Positions 1 to 4,840 of a stretch of DNA of 8,753 nt are shown one piece after another. The position numbers were made by a program, and so were the translations under genes. Origin of the DNA: Candidatus Roizmanbacteria bacterium CG06_land_8_20_14_3_00_34_14 (GTDB lineage: Bacteria > Patescibacteriota > Microgenomatia > UBA1406 > GWC2-37-13); the NCBI GenBank assembly GCA_002779665.1, contig PEVZ01000021.1, forward strand, positions 1-8,753. The letters are read 5' to 3'. Each line of letters begins with the position of its first letter. Positions within the stretch are counted from its first letter, which is position 1. A model generated the notes under the pieces. That model was not told the origin of the DNA. It saw nothing but the letters and a program-made list of their open reading frames with translations, and searched no databases.

Positions 1-115
1 AACCTTTTAAACTTTGGTCATGTAGTCTTGTACACTTCTACAATAGCAAAGTATTTAACAGGAGCGGGAAAAGAAAAACCGGCGGGGAATTTTTTCGAAA
101 ACGTTCACATTTCTG

Positions 116-144
116 TTGATTTCCCTTTCTGTTTACTCTATATT
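116..144 (+). promoter_or_regulatory. Candidate sigma-70 promoter for the hydrolase at 151
   Basis: TTGATT at 116-121, a 17-nt spacer, then TATATT at 139-144. Only 6 nt separate the -10 box from ATG 151, so transcription would start on or next to the start codon and give a leaderless mRNA. No Shine-Dalgarno sequence is present. Confidence 0.5.
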
Positions 145-150
145 GAAGTT

Positions 151-753
151 ATGGTCAGAAAGATAACAATTTTTTTTATAGTCTATTTATTTCTTAATAT
201 TCTAAATTTATTTTTGATAGACAAAGCTTTTGCTTATTCTAATACCCGTAAGGATTTTGACCAAGTTTTAGGAGAGATTTCGGACAGAAAAAATAATAGT
301 AGTAATTACCAATTTACCGCTTCATATAAAGCAGATTTATCCGATGGATATACGGCTGAAATTAAACCAGGAGACGCTAGGGCCGCCAATCTGAAAGCAT
401 TTCTACGTAAATATAACTCTGATCTTTATAATCATACTGATAAGATAATCGAGGTTTCAGACAAATATGGATTCGATTACCGTCTACTTCCTGCAATTGC
501 TATGCAGGAATCAAACCTTTGCCATCTCATACCGGAAAACTCATTTAACTGTTGGGGATGGGGGATTTATGGAACAACGGTAACAAGATTTGATTCCTAT
601 GATGATGCGATTGAAACAGTTGGAAAAGGAATCAAAGATCATTATATAGATGAGGGCCTAGTGACCGCATCGGCCATTATGGCAAAATATACTCCTTCCT
701 CTAAAGGTAGCTGGCAACATGGGGTAAATACTTTTATGAAAGCATTAGAGTAA
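151..753 (+). CDS. Secreted lysozyme-like (glucosaminidase-type) cell-wall hydrolase
   Basis: A 200-residue exported protein. Residues 1-28 form a signal peptide: R3-K4, a long Ile/Phe/Leu core, and an AFA cleavage motif ending at A28. A variable, polar stretch covers about 30-90. The C-terminal domain (about 95-200) carries LLPAIAMQESN, with E120 as the likely catalytic glutamate, followed by a WGWGIYG segment and a conserved helix around AIETVGKGIKDHY. This pattern resembles the lysozyme-like/glucosaminidase fold that cuts peptidoglycan glycan strands. Two cysteines flank the active-site loop and could form a disulfide outside the cell. I chose ATG 151 over an in-frame TTG at 28 because it starts exactly at the signal peptide and has a promoter right before it. 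The protein is a paralogue of the product at 2268-2834. It converges on the minus-strand gene with 2 nt between stops. The fold is fairly secure; the exact bond cleaved is not. Confidence 0.8.
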   Translation: MVRKITIFFIVYLFLNILNLFLIDKAFAYSNTRKDFDQVLGEISDRKNNSSNYQFTASYKADLSDGYTAEIKPGDARAANLKAFLRKYNSDLYNHTDKIIEVSDKYGFDYRLLPAIAMQESNLCHLIPENSFNCWGWGIYGTTVTRFDSYDDAIETVGKGIKDHYIDEGLVTASAIMAKYTPSSKGSWQHGVNTFMKALE

Positions 754-755
754 AT

Positions 756-1376
756 TTACTGTACTGATCTGGAGTTCGAAAGCTCTTGAGACATTGAATA
801 TTGAGTTCCTGATTTTTTACTTCGGACGGCAAAGGCTGAACCTCTTTTTTTCTTTTTATTCATCAGAGCACTGAGCCAGGTTTTAGACTCGCCAACTTTA
901 GCTCGTAGAGTCCTCAAAATATTCAGGACTAATTCTAAGAAACGAATATGATATATACCCGGTTTCTCTGGTAGGCCATTGATTGTTAAATTTTCAACAT
1001 CTTTAACATCGTTAATAAGGGAAGCGTCGGCTTTCTTAATCATTTCAATTTCTTTTTTAATCGCCTCAACCAGTTCTTGAATCTGCTTTTTTATTAGAGT
1101 AGATTCGTAATATTCTTGGTAATTAAAAATTTTAACTTCCTGTTTACCGGCCATTACTTTAGAAATTTCCTTTTTAAAGTTAAATTCGCTCCCTACATTA
1201 TCGTCTTCATGATCGTCATTTCCTCCAAAAAATTGATCAAGCATTCCGCCTCCTATTTTTCCAAAAGCATCAACAGTATTTTTTGCAGTAGAACTTCCCA
1301 AATCACGAAGAGATTCGAGAGGATTTTTAGCCGGATCGTTTTGACTTTTTATTTTGGTATTTTGCATTTTTACCAT
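756..1376 (-). CDS. Hypothetical coiled-coil protein, DUF5660-like
   Basis: A 206-residue soluble protein with no signal peptide or membrane segment. An N-terminal region rich in Asn, Ser and Gly (about 1-50) is followed by a short acidic stretch, GGNDDHEDDN. A charged, helical and probably coiled-coil segment covers about 65-125 (KKQIQELVEAIKKEIEMIKK). A more hydrophobic helix (FLELVLNILRTLRAK) precedes a basic, serine-rich tail with KKKKRGSAF and SKKSGTQYSMS. The helical core followed by KKxxG...SGTxxxxS reminds me of the DUF5660 family found in Microgenomates, but this is recalled pattern similarity only. The gene starts 12 nt after the trigger factor stop and has its own promoter inside the end of that gene. 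The basic tail might bind RNA or the ribosome, but I cannot assign a function. Confidence 0.75.
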   Translation of the reverse strand: MVKMQNTKIKSQNDPAKNPLESLRDLGSSTAKNTVDAFGKIGGGMLDQFFGGNDDHEDDNVGSEFNFKKEISKVMAGKQEVKIFNYQEYYESTLIKKQIQELVEAIKKEIEMIKKADASLINDVKDVENLTINGLPEKPGIYHIRFLELVLNILRTLRAKVGESKTWLSALMNKKKKRGSAFAVRSKKSGTQYSMSQELSNSRSVQ

Positions 1377-1382
1377 GCCAAT

Positions 1383-1411
1383 ATTTTACTACAGGCTAAT
1401 CAGATAATCAA
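1383..1411 (-). promoter_or_regulatory. Candidate internal promoter for the 206-residue protein gene
   Basis: Read on the minus strand, TTGATT (1411-1406), a 17-nt spacer and TAAAAT (1388-1383) stand 6 nt before ATG 1376. The -35 sequence, spacer and -10-to-ATG distance match the promoter at 116-144. The -35 box and spacer lie in the final codons of the trigger factor gene. A leaderless transcript is predicted. Confidence 0.45.
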
Positions 1412-2264
1412 GTGTTTTTTGTTTTCGGAGTATCGTAGCATAGTAATAACTATTTTGGATGGCTTTTTTCTTCTCATTTTCATCTTTAATATTGACAAAT
1501 AATTTATCTAAATCAGCTTGTTCGACTTTAAGATTCTCTTTATCAGCAATTTCAGCCAGGACGAATTCAAGTTTGTAAGTATCTTCTGTCTCCTTTTTAA
1601 ATTGAGCTTTAAGAGTATCCATCGTCAAATTCTTGGATTTCAAATAGTTGTCAGTGGTTAAACCGATTTTTTGAATTTCATCAAGCAGATGACTCAAGCG
1701 ATGGTTAACTTCTTCTTCAATAATTAAGTCAGATACTTCTATTGATGTTTCTGATAATAAAGCCGTAAGGACTTCATTTAAAATCTGATTTTTATCATCC
1801 TCAGGTTTTCCGCCAGCTGGCGGATTTGTTTTATCTTTACCGGGCACCCAAATATTAGATTTTTTAGCCTTTTCTTTAGCCTCTTTGATTACTTTTTTAT
1901 AGTCTCCGAGGGAGATAGTTGGTTTTTCTGCGACGACGATTTTGATTTGCCAATCTTCACCTTCCTTGGCTTTAGGTAAATCAATTTTTGGAGAGATGAT
2001 TGGTTTAATACCTTCTTTTTGAACAAGTTCATGGTAGATACGAGATATCATTTTTTGAGCTAATTCCTGAAAAATAACCTCTTTAGTCAAATGTTTTTCA
2101 GCAATACTTTTTGGAACCTTTCCTTGGCGGAATCCCTCAACAGTGAGATTTTTCTGAAGTCTTGAAAATGCCTCATCTTCTTCTTTTTTAATATCAGCCT
2201 TAGGCACATCAACTATCAACTGAAGCGTATTTTTTGGAAGTTTTTCTTTCTTATAACTGTACAT
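1389..2264 (-). CDS. tig: Trigger factor, short form without PPIase domain
   Basis: A ribosome-bound chaperone that shields nascent chains. Residues 1 to about 112 match the trigger factor N-terminal domain, with the ribosome-docking signature GFRQGKVP at 44-51, the same place as in E. coli. A helical C-terminal chaperone domain runs from about 157 to 291. At 291 residues it is far shorter than the usual 430 or so. The FKBP-type prolyl isomerase domain that normally sits between these parts is missing, replaced by a linker of about 40 residues. The linker contains NPPAGG (147-152), encoded by a perfect 16-bp palindrome. The frame is intact, so I read it as a reduced functional chaperone rather than a pseudogene. 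ATG 2264 lies 3 nt after the upstream hydrolase stop, with a promoter-like -10 box 8 nt away and no Shine-Dalgarno. Confidence 0.9.
   Translation of the reverse strand: MYSYKKEKLPKNTLQLIVDVPKADIKKEEDEAFSRLQKNLTVEGFRQGKVPKSIAEKHLTKEVIFQELAQKMISRIYHELVQKEGIKPIISPKIDLPKAKEGEDWQIKIVVAEKPTISLGDYKKVIKEAKEKAKKSNIWVPGKDKTNPPAGGKPEDDKNQILNEVLTALLSETSIEVSDLIIEEEVNHRLSHLLDEIQKIGLTTDNYLKSKNLTMDTLKAQFKKETEDTYKLEFVLAEIADKENLKVEQADLDKLFVNIKDENEKKKAIQNSYYYATILRKQKTLDYLISL
1809..1824. repeat. Perfect 16-bp palindrome inside tig
   Basis: TCCGCCAGCTGGCGGA is its own reverse complement and stands out as GC-rich in an AT-rich gene. On the coding (minus) strand it gives codons for NPPAGG in the linker where the PPIase domain is missing. 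A second copy with one mismatch lies at 5845-5860 in tdh, read in the same frame as NPPAG. Both copies share AATCCGCCAGCTGGC in coding orientation. Confidence 0.85.
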
Positions 2265-2281
2265 AGATTACAATTGTACAG
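2257..2281. promoter_or_regulatory. Inverted repeat over the tig start, possible operator
   Basis: CTGTACA (2257-2263) and TGTACAG (2275-2281) form perfect 7-bp arms separated by 11 nt. They cover the putative tig -10 box and the start codon. An inner 10-bp palindrome, TACAATTGTA, lies at 2269-2278. The size and place fit a dimeric repressor site, but no regulator gene is visible here. Confidence 0.3.
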
Positions 2282-2834
2282 GAAATTGATTTGAAAGCAA
2301 TAACATTTTTTCCTCTTCTTTTTCAAATTGGTGAATAAAATAGTTCACCCGCACTGCCCAGGTCGGACTCTCCGAGTAAATCGGCCCAATGTCCTCGACA
2401 GTCAATGCACCCTTATTAAAGTAGTTTTTTCTAAGGCCTTTTGCGACTGTGTCTATTCCGTCGGCCCAGCTTTCAAACATCATATATCCTCGAGCCCAAC
2501 CGAATGCATTATATGAGTTTGGCCAAATAAACTTTCCAAAAGTTGATTCGAGCCCGGCAATTGACGGCAAGAGATAACAATTGATTTGATATTTTATACA
2601 GGCTTTAACAAATGATTTAGACTCGTTAGCCATCGGCGAGTTATATTTATTGAGAACGTTTTCAATAATTACTTGAGTATTTTTCTGTCTTAAATATTCA
2701 ATTTCTGTCGACTCGATAAAGGAATTATGATTGAGGATTGCTGAGGCACCGGCAAATATTTCTGCATTCACGGAAAAAGCGACCGAGAGAAAAAGAAAAA
2801 AGAAGATAATTGTTATGAAAATATATTTCTTCAT
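2268..2834 (-). CDS. Secreted lysozyme-like cell-wall hydrolase, paralogue of 151-753
   Basis: A 188-residue exported protein. Residues 1-24 are a classical signal peptide: MKKY, a Phe/Ile/Leu core, and cleavage after VNA at 24. The C-terminal domain (about 70-180) contains CYLLPSIAGLESTFG, with E96 as the likely catalytic glutamate, then NSYNAFGWARG and DGIDTVAKGLRKNYF. These blocks align in the same order with the protein at 151-753 (LLPAIAMQES, NSFNCWGWG, AIETVGKGIKDHY), so the two are paralogues with divergent N-terminal halves. Cysteines occupy different places in the two proteins. Peptidoglycan cleavage outside the membrane is inferred. It is the first gene of the leftward cluster, ending 3 nt before tig. 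Unlike its neighbours it has only a weak -10-like sequence next to the ATG, so it may rely on the strong promoter at 3125-3153 and a leader of about 285 nt. Confidence 0.8.
   Translation of the reverse strand: MKKYIFITIIFFFLFLSVAFSVNAEIFAGASAILNHNSFIESTEIEYLRQKNTQVIIENVLNKYNSPMANESKSFVKACIKYQINCYLLPSIAGLESTFGKFIWPNSYNAFGWARGYMMFESWADGIDTVAKGLRKNYFNKGALTVEDIGPIYSESPTWAVRVNYFIHQFEKEEEKMLLLSNQFPVQL
2273..2300 (-). promoter_or_regulatory. Candidate tig promoter
   Basis: On the minus strand, TTGCTT (2300-2295, a weak -35), a 16-nt spacer and TACAAT (2278-2273) stand 8 nt before ATG 2264. The -10 box lies in the last codons of the upstream hydrolase gene. A leaderless start is predicted. The -35 match is only 3 of 6. 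Confidence 0.35.
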
Positions 2835-2967
2835 GATGTCGTTATTCTTTTTAATTTTTAATTTAAGCTAAATACGAATATATTGGTTTTATGATGCTGT
2901 CATCCGCCATTTCTTTATTCAGATCCACCATATCTTACTTTAAACCTTTGTTTGGGTTGAAGTATCC

Positions 2968-3028
2968 TCCTTCGCTCATGTTCGACTCGAGGTTTACATC
3001 CTCGCAGTCGAATATTCGCTTCGAAGGA
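2968..3028. repeat. Nested inverted repeat (61-nt hairpin)
   Basis: Three paired blocks nest inside each other: TCCTTCG (2968-2974) with CGAAGGA (3022-3028); TTCGACT (2981-2987) with AGTCGAA (3006-3012); and CGAGG (2988-2992) with CCTCG (3000-3004). The loop is 7 nt, with one bulge and an internal loop. There are 19 pairs in all. It could fold as RNA on either strand. The CGAAGGATT segment can instead pair with AATCCT at 3040-3045, so folds may compete. Confidence 0.65.
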
Positions 3029-3030
3029 TT

Positions 3031-3069
3031 TGTCTCACTAATCCTCACTTCGTATCGGAAAGTGAGACA
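3031..3069. repeat. Inverted repeat with alternative pairing
   Basis: TGTCTCACT (3031-3039) pairs with AGTGAGACA (3061-3069). The loop contains a second copy of CTCACT (3044-3049), so AAGTGAG (3060-3066) can instead pair with CTCACTT (3044-3050). The two stems exclude each other. Confidence 0.55.
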
Positions 3070-3118
3070 TAAAAAAATCCTAAAGCTTTTCTAAAAATTA
3101 GAAGAACCTTAGGATCTG
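3070..3118 (-). ncRNA. Candidate small RNA or prematurely terminated leader
   Basis: A near-consensus leftward promoter and a strong terminator bracket this stretch, predicting an RNA of about 45-50 nt that is almost entirely one hairpin with a U tail. It could be a small RNA in its own right, or the aborted form of a leader that sometimes reads through to the hydrolase gene starting at 2834. I recognise no known RNA family. Confidence 0.35.
3071..3115 (-). terminator. Rho-independent terminator on the minus strand
   Basis: Positions 3077-3115 form a near-perfect hairpin with an 18-position stem and a 3-nt loop. The outer block ATCCTAA/TTAGGAT and inner block TTCTAA/TTAGAA are exact. Read on the minus strand, two of the three irregular pairs are G-U wobbles, one is A-C, and the stem is followed directly by seven T (3077-3071). 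On the plus strand no T run follows, so it works leftward only. It starts about 3 nt after the predicted start site of the promoter at 3125-3153. Confidence 0.65.
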
Positions 3119-3171
3119 GTTTGTATTATAACAGAAGACTATAGGAAAGTCAATGATTCATAATACAAACC
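3118..3171. repeat. Perfect 12-bp inverted repeat spanning the promoter
   Basis: GGTTTGTATTAT (3118-3129) and ATAATACAAACC (3160-3171) are exact inverse copies with a 30-nt spacer. The left arm contains all but one base of the leftward -10 box, and the right arm gives CATAAT (3159-3164) reading toward mtaB. This may be an operator, a symmetric divergent promoter pair, or the ends of a tiny mobile repeat. Confidence 0.6.
3125..3153 (-). promoter_or_regulatory. Near-consensus sigma-70 promoter, leftward
   Basis: On the minus strand, TTGACT (3153-3148), a 17-nt spacer and a perfect TATAAT (3130-3125). It is the best promoter match in the window. The predicted start near 3118 lies just before the terminator hairpin. 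The only downstream gene on this strand starts at 2834, after a leader of about 285 nt. Confidence 0.7.
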
Positions 3172-3224
3172 TATAATTGGTCATTGTTTGGAATACTTGG
3201 AGCTTGGTTATCGAATATTTAGGA

Positions 3225-3230
3225 TATAAT
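3225..3230 (+). promoter_or_regulatory. Candidate -10 box of the mtaB promoter
   Basis: A perfect TATAAT lies 8 nt before ATG 3239. A start there would give a leaderless or nearly leaderless mRNA. The -35 region is poor; CTTGGT at 3203-3208 with a 16-nt spacer is the best I see. No Shine-Dalgarno is present. Confidence 0.45.
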
Positions 3231-3238
3231 ATTCTTCT

Positions 3239-4531
3239 ATGAAAACCTTTTATTGTTATAGCTTCGGGTGTCGGGTAAACCAGGCTGAGAAAGAAGCGGT
3301 TGACCGGGAAATGCAAATGGCAGGTTATGTAGTAGATGTTAGGAGACCTGATATTACCATAATTAACACTTGTGCCATTACCCACAAGGCTGAGCGCGAA
3401 GCAAAACAGTTAATATACAAATTAAAACGAGAAAATCCGGGTGGACAGATTCTCGTTACGGGTTGCTCGGCCACTTATTGGAAGAAAAATAAATTATTAA
3501 AAGATTTGCCAATAGATTTAGTCGTTGATAATATTAATAAGGAGTTTTTAGTTAAGATTCTTCAAAAAAGATTGTCAGGCCGAGCTTTGCATAACCTCGG
3601 AGGTTATGCATCGGTCGGCGATAAATATTTGAATTCCGGGAGGGCGTTAATTAAGATACAAGATGGCTGTCAGAGGTTTTGTAGTTATTGCATTGTGCCT
3701 TATCTTCGAGGTAATCCAAGGTCTGAAATAATTCAGAATTTAGAATTCAGAATTAAGAATTTGGGCACTAATATCAAAGAAGTAATTTTTACAGCGATTA
3801 ATACTGAAGCGTTTGGATTTGACACCGGAGAAACGCTGATTCAACTGATTCAACAGACTCTGACTGATTCAACTGTTTCACGAATTAGCTTTGGCTCGAT
3901 CCACCCTTGGAGTATTAACGATGAGTTTTTGCGTTATTATAAAAAAATTTTACCGCTCAAAAGATTGGTTAATTTTTTTCATGTGCCGATTCAATCGGGG
4001 TCAAACAAAATTCTTAATCTGATGAAGCGAGGGTATTCGACAAACGATATTTCGTTAAAATTAGTTAAAATTCGCAAATTAAATCCATATGCTTTGATTG
4101 CGACGGATGTAATTGTAGGATTTTTAGACGAATCTGATAGGGATTTCCAGGATACCTACGACTTCCTGAAGAAATCACCAATTTCAAAATTTCATATTTT
4201 TCGTTTTTCAAATAGAGATAATACGGCCGCTTATTATATGAAAAGGAATTTAAAGGAGCCGAGCGTCTCTATCAAAATAAAACGGGCAAAGATTTTAGCG
4301 AAGTTAAATAAAGAAAAATTTGAAGCATTTCAGAGGCTGAATGTAGGGCGATCAAGTCAGGCTCTTTTTATCACCAATCGAGAAGGGGATTATCAAGAGT
4401 CAATAATAGATAACCAACTGCCTGTCTTTGTCGAGACCAAATCGGATTTAAACGGTCAATTAAGAGATATAAAAATATTGGAATATAAAAACGATAAGTT
4501 ATTTGGTAAAATTATCGAAAAGGACGGTTAG
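3239..4531 (+). CDS. mtaB: MtaB-type tRNA methylthiotransferase (radical SAM)
   Basis: A 430-residue enzyme of the MiaB/MtaB family, which adds a methylthio group to modified A37 next to the anticodon. The N-terminal UPF0004 domain has its three iron-sulfur cysteines at C11 (SFGCRVNQ), C45 (NTCAIT) and C76 (TGCSA). The radical SAM domain carries C144-x3-C148-x2-C151 in GCQRFCSYC, then RGNPRS. A TRAM-like C-terminal part follows about residue 365. SFGCRVNQAE favours MtaB (acting on t6A) over MiaB or RimO. ATG 3239 follows a -10 box at 8 nt. The gene carries a 23-bp inverted repeat (3588-3610) in the linker between domains, a four-unit heptamer array (3731-3758) and three nonamer copies near 3836-3872. 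Its last codons and TAG stop (4529-4531) lie in a 14-bp repeat shared with tRNA-Val. Length and cysteines suggest it is functional. Confidence 0.9.
   Translation: MKTFYCYSFGCRVNQAEKEAVDREMQMAGYVVDVRRPDITIINTCAITHKAEREAKQLIYKLKRENPGGQILVTGCSATYWKKNKLLKDLPIDLVVDNINKEFLVKILQKRLSGRALHNLGGYASVGDKYLNSGRALIKIQDGCQRFCSYCIVPYLRGNPRSEIIQNLEFRIKNLGTNIKEVIFTAINTEAFGFDTGETLIQLIQQTLTDSTVSRISFGSIHPWSINDEFLRYYKKILPLKRLVNFFHVPIQSGSNKILNLMKRGYSTNDISLKLVKIRKLNPYALIATDVIVGFLDESDRDFQDTYDFLKKSPISKFHIFRFSNRDNTAAYYMKRNLKEPSVSIKIKRAKILAKLNKEKFEAFQRLNVGRSSQALFITNREGDYQESIIDNQLPVFVETKSDLNGQLRDIKILEYKNDKLFGKIIEKDG
3588..3610. repeat. 23-bp inverted repeat inside mtaB
   Basis: TGCATAACCTC (3588-3598) and GAGGTTATGCA (3600-3610) are perfect 11-bp arms around one central G. 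Outer CCGA and TCGG blocks can extend the stem past a 4-nt bulge. It encodes L117-A124 in the linker between the UPF0004 and radical SAM domains, a place that tolerates insertions. Confidence 0.75.
3731..3758 (+). repeat. Heptamer tandem array inside mtaB
   Basis: Four units of 7 nt in a row: ATTCAGA, ATTTAGA, ATTCAGA and ATTAAGA, followed by a partial ATT. Because 7 is not a multiple of 3, the peptide (around NLEFRIKN) does not repeat visibly. It lies in a helix of the radical SAM domain shortly after the CxxxCxxC motif. Confidence 0.6.
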
Positions 4532-4534
4532 CTC
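4521..4534 (+). repeat. Left copy of 14-bp direct repeat (tRNA-Val 5' end)
   Basis: AGGACGGTTAGCTC here is identical to 4839-4852, which covers the 5' acceptor strand and first D-stem half of tRNA-Val. This copy holds the last codons and stop of mtaB. The flanking bases differ on both sides, so the repeat is exactly 14 bp. It looks like a target-site duplication or attachment core. Confidence 0.7.
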
Positions 4535-4565
4535 CCGTCGTCGAGATTAAATCACGACTGACGGG
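4534..4565. repeat. Hairpin 1 upstream of the GIY-YIG gene
   Basis: CCCGTCGTCG (4534-4543) pairs with CGAC-T-GACGGG (4555-4565): 10 pairs with one bulged T and an 11-nt loop. It follows the mtaB stop by 2 nt. No T run follows, so it is not a standard terminator on the plus strand. An alternative GACGG/CCGTC pairing with the repeat before it is also possible. Confidence 0.65.
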
Positions 4566-4596
4566 CTCATCAGTTCTACTTTAGTTGAACGATGAG
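4566..4596. repeat. Hairpin 2 overlapping the first GIY-YIG start codon
   Basis: CTCATC-A-GTTC (4566-4576) pairs with GAACGATGAG (4587-4596): 10 pairs with one bulged A and a 10-nt loop. It directly abuts hairpin 1. Its 3' arm contains the ATG at 4592, so that start would be hidden in folded RNA; the second ATG at 4604 stays outside the stem. Confidence 0.65.
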
Positions 4597-4603
4597 CAGA
4601 TAT

Positions 4604-4840
4604 ATGTTTTACACTTATGTACTAAGAAGTGCAAGGGATAATAAACTGTATATTGGGTCAACAAGTGATCTTGTGACTAGAAAAAAATTTCACGATCAAG
4701 GTAGAGTACAATCAACAAAAAATAGAAGACCTTTAGTATTGATTTATTATGAGGCTTGTTTAACTAAAGAAAAGGCGGAAAAAAGAGAAAAATATTTTAA
4801 AACAGGATTTGGAAGAGGGTTTTTAAAAAATAGAATTTAG
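4604..4840 (+). CDS. Single-domain GIY-YIG nuclease family protein (UPF0213-like)
   Basis: A 78-residue protein (82 if started at ATG 4592) made only of a GIY-YIG domain. From ATG 4604 it begins MFYTYVLRS, the usual start of this family, so I prefer that start; ATG 4592 lies inside a hairpin. Key parts are the GIY-equivalent YTYVL, YIG (KLYIGST), the catalytic arginine in TRKKFH and its histidine, E in YYEAC, and AEKREKYFKTGFGR near the C-terminus. HDQG replaces the more usual HN-x-G. Related domains cut DNA in UvrC and homing endonucleases; stand-alone versions have poorly known roles. The stop codon overlaps the first base of tRNA-Val. Flanking direct repeats and two hairpins suggest it belongs to a small mobile unit. 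Confidence 0.8.
   Translation: MFYTYVLRSARDNKLYIGSTSDLVTRKKFHDQGRVQSTKNRRPLVLIYYEACLTKEKAEKREKYFKTGFGRGFLKNRI

Larger units (their letters stand above)
2835..3238. other. 404-nt structured intergenic region
   Basis: This divergent gap between the leftward hydrolase and rightward mtaB is the only long non-coding stretch in an otherwise packed window. From right to left it holds the mtaB -10 box, a 12-bp inverted repeat with a leftward promoter inside it, a terminator hairpin, a 9-bp-armed inverted repeat and a 61-nt nested hairpin. The part next to the hydrolase gene (2863-2960) is AT-rich and shows only short minus-strand frames (14 and 22 codons, in the same frame and separated by one TAA), which I do not accept as genes. 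Confidence 0.7.

Noticed and set aside
28..150. Upstream extension of the first hydrolase to an in-frame TTG at 28 (frame open from base 1)
   Set aside because: The extension adds 41 residues before a clear signal peptide at 151, and the stretch contains a good promoter. Nothing else convincing is visible in 1-115.
1116..1502. Plus-strand open frame across the tig/206-residue gene boundary
   Set aside because: It is antisense to two better-supported genes and its hydrophobic composition is an artefact of reading AT-rich Lys-rich coding DNA backwards. The same applies to the other opposite-strand frames at 2328, 3158 and 5125.
2863..2979. Two tiny minus-strand frames (14 and 22 codons) before the hydrolase gene
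   Set aside because: The 14-codon frame starts in a hairpin arm; neither has a ribosome binding site or recognisable product. Kept only as a note in the leader finding.
2891..3094. Plus-strand 67-codon frame in the intergenic region
   Set aside because: It consists largely of the inverted repeats and has no domain signal; structured repeats often give such open frames.
3070..3240. T-box leader controlling translation genes
   Set aside because: I see no T-box sequence or antiterminator bulge motif, and the terminator faces away from the rightward translation genes.
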